Assembly (NCBI GenBank): GCA_945983355.1
Contig: CAMFSU010000047.1
Location: forward strand, 1 to 36,871
Direction of reading: 5' to 3'
Length of the DNA stretch: 36,871 bases
Origin: an uncultured Clostridia bacterium
GTDB taxonomy: Bacteria > Bacillota > Clostridia > Oscillospirales > Acutalibacteraceae
This document shows, piece by piece, positions 35,608 to 36,871 of this stretch; the first letter of the stretch is position 1, and every line of letters begins with the position of its first letter. The notes beneath the pieces are model-generated. The model worked only from the letters and a program-made list of their open reading frames with translations, did not search any database and was not told the origin of the DNA. The translations under genes were made by a program, and so were the position numbers.

Positions 35608-36483
35608 TTGCTTTGTTATAAGTGTGTTATGTTTATTGATGCTGCATTTTACCACGACCTAACAAAAACCACCCACAATGATATTGTTCCTCAAGGTCAC
35701 GATTATTTTGTGCTCAGTTCCGGGTACTCTCAATTAATTACATTACCTCAGGTTAATACCGAGCATTTATCCCGACATGATTATCAATTGATATATGTTG
35801 TTGGTGGGCCATTGCACTATTATGACAAGGATGGCACAGAGCATATTGCCCCTCCCGAAAGCTTTTTATTGTTCAAGCCATACGAATATCAAAACTATAC
35901 TATTTTCAAAGAAGAAAGCTGTTCAATTTATTGGTGCCATTTCGGCGGGATTTTAATTGAAGAACTTTTAAAACATTACAAGCTTTTAAATAAACGTGTC
36001 ATCAATGTTGACAGCAGCCCACAATATCGTAAGCTCTATCATTTAATGCGGTATAATCTAAATCAAAAAAAACCGCATTACGTTGAACTTTGCAAGCTCT
36101 ATTTACAAGAACTTATAATTTCTATCGCACAGGCAAGAAAACAAAAAAATTCTAACGAACAATTGCCTGAAAGCCTTGTTTCGGTTGTAGATTATATTCA
36201 AGAGCATTACTATGAAAAAACTACAATTTCACAATTAGCAAGAATTGGAACAACAAATACAAAGGCACTTTCAAAACAATTTGTTAAATATTTTGGTGTT
36301 AACCCTTTGGGATACATTACTAATTTGCGTTTACAAAAGGCACAAACCTTACTTTTGCAAACTAACCATAAAATTAACGAAATTGCTTTATCAGTGGGCT
36401 TTAATGACCCGTTATATTTTTCAAATGTTTTCCGCAAAGCAATTGGTGTTTCGCCACGAGAATTCAGAAACAAAAACAAATAA
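35608..36483 (+). CDS. AraC-family transcriptional regulator
   Basis: This regulator of up to 291 aa has an N-terminal cupin-like sugar-sensing domain (about 20-150; HYYDKDG, FLLFKPYEYQNY). The C-terminal DNA-binding domain (about 190-291) has two helix-turn-helix units: TISQLARIGTTNTKALSKQF, then INEIALSVGFNDPLYFSNVF with the signature FRKAIGVSPREFR. It is divergent from the glycan cluster, so it probably activates that cluster when a breakdown product binds. The start is uncertain. TTG at 35608 has AAGG 7 bases upstream. The ATG at 35629 has no clear ribosome binding site. A strong AAGGAGG at 35584-35590 is 17 bases from the TTG. A rho-independent terminator follows the stop codon. Confidence 0.92.
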   Translation: MLCYKCVMFIDAAFYHDLTKTTHNDIVPQGHDYFVLSSGYSQLITLPQVNTEHLSRHDYQLIYVVGGPLHYYDKDGTEHIAPPESFLLFKPYEYQNYTIFKEESCSIYWCHFGGILIEELLKHYKLLNKRVINVDSSPQYRKLYHLMRYNLNQKKPHYVELCKLYLQELIISIAQARKQKNSNEQLPESLVSVVDYIQEHYYEKTTISQLARIGTTNTKALSKQFVKYFGVNPLGYITNLRLQKAQTLLLQTNHKINEIALSVGFNDPLYFSNVFRKAIGVSPREFRNKNK

Positions 36484-36493
36484 CCAACAATTT

Positions 36494-36535
36494 AAAACGC
36501 ACCCCAAGGCTTAAAGCTTTAGGGTGCGTTTTTTG
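36494..36535 (+). terminator. Rho-independent terminator of the regulator gene
   Basis: AACGCACCC (36496-36504) pairs with GGGTGCGTT (36522-36530). After one mismatch an inner 5-bp stem around a TTAAA loop extends it. A run of six T follows on the plus strand, 11 bp after the regulator's stop codon. Four A before the stem give it a weaker role on the minus strand as well. Confidence 0.9.
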
Positions 36536-36541
36536 TATTAA

Positions 36542-36570
36542 ACAGGCGCCAACAAAATGTTGACGCCTGT
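36542..36570 (-). terminator. Hairpin after the transaldolase-like gene, probable terminator
   Basis: ACAGGCG (36542-36548) pairs with CGCCTGT (36564-36570). After one mismatch CAACA pairs with TGTTG around a 3-base loop. It stands 4 bp after the stop codon of the minus-strand gene, with TTTAAT following the stem on that strand. The short U-stretch makes it weaker than the neighbouring terminator. Confidence 0.6.
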
Positions 36571-36574
36571 AAAC

Positions 36575-36871
36575 TTAAAAGTCAAGTATTGTTTTTTCGC
36601 CGTAAACGTTTTTCCAATCCTTTTCAAAGCCCGCAATTGCTGCATCGGTCATAGGATGTGAAATTGCAAACTTCAAAATGTCGGCAGTAACTGTTACACA
36701 TTGGCAACCAACTGATGCACATTTATGTACCTGTTCGGCATTCTTAAAGCTTGCGGCAAGCACCTTACAGGGTAAATCATAAATTGCAAACTGTTCAACG
36801 ATTTGAGCAACAACCTCACAACCGTCACCAATAATATTATCAAGACGGTTAACGTAAGGAGCAACATAATC
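36575..36871 (-). CDS. Transaldolase / fructose-6-phosphate aldolase family (partial, 5' end outside window)
   Basis: The open frame enters from the right edge and ends at 36575, giving 99 residues of the C-terminal part. The segments DYVAPYVNRLDNI, KVLAASFKNAEQV and GFEKDWKNVYG closely follow the C-terminus of E. coli fructose-6-phosphate aldolase (YVAPYVNR, KVLAASFK, FEQDW). The Schiff-base lysine region is outside the window, so TalC-type transaldolase cannot be separated from FSA-type aldolase. Both act in cytoplasmic sugar-phosphate metabolism. It converges on the araC-type gene and has its own terminator, so it is probably a separate unit. The visible part contains no sign of damage. 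Confidence 0.9.
   Translation of the reverse strand, partial: DYVAPYVNRLDNIIGDGCEVVAQIVEQFAIYDLPCKVLAASFKNAEQVHKCASVGCQCVTVTADILKFAISHPMTDAAIAGFEKDWKNVYGEKTILDF

Overview
The window looks like part of the chromosome of an uncultured, low-GC, Gram-positive anaerobe of the Clostridia, probably a gut or rumen Oscillospirales- or Christensenellales-like organism. The reasons are AT-rich coding sequence, strong GGAGG-type ribosome binding sites, several lipoproteins, a surface protein ending in a membrane anchor with a basic tail, InlB-type B-repeats, a dockerin, CUT1 sugar transporters, and no SusC/SusD outer-membrane system. The taxon is an inference; no rRNA or other taxonomic marker is present.

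From about 34877 down to base 1, every gene lies on the minus strand with short gaps or start/stop overlaps. This is a glycan-utilisation cluster (a Gram-positive PUL), probably one long transcript or a few nested ones. In transcription order it holds: a solute-binding lipoprotein; a 1378-aa membrane-anchored surface protein; an 886-aa GH16 lipoprotein; a 949-aa solute-binding protein with two N-terminal jelly-roll-like modules; a CUT1 permease pair; an NHL-TPR-YIP1 membrane protein; a DUF5696 lipoprotein; a second CUT1 permease pair; and a 1606-aa secreted protein with binding modules, InlB repeats, an internal dockerin and a C-terminal GH16 domain. After a double hairpin (10566-10643) come only proteins without signal peptides: a GH16 enzyme, a GH3 enzyme, a DUF4091/GH123-like protein, a NagB-like isomerase, NagA, a second GH3 enzyme, an esterase and a GH39-like hydrolase cut by the window edge. 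The order therefore runs from outside to inside: bind and cut at the surface, import, then hydrolyse in the cytoplasm.

The substrate cannot be fixed from sequence. Three GH16 enzymes of the laminarinase-like ExDxxE type plus two GH3 enzymes suggest a beta-glucan. NagA, the NagB-like protein and the GH123-like protein suggest amino sugars. A mixed polymer such as fungal cell wall, or a host glycan, would fit both; this is inference.

The right end holds a roughly 700-bp AT-rich regulatory region (34878-35607) with a predicted minus-strand promoter, a cre-like site and repeated TAAnCGG-type motifs. A divergent AraC-family regulator follows (35608-36483, plus strand) with a clear terminator, then a converging transaldolase-family gene truncated by the window edge. 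No tRNA, rRNA, IS element, CRISPR array or phage gene was seen. The least understood part is the transport core, in which an NHL-TPR-YIP1 protein and a DUF5696 protein sit between two permease pairs and a module-fused binding protein, with no ATPase gene.
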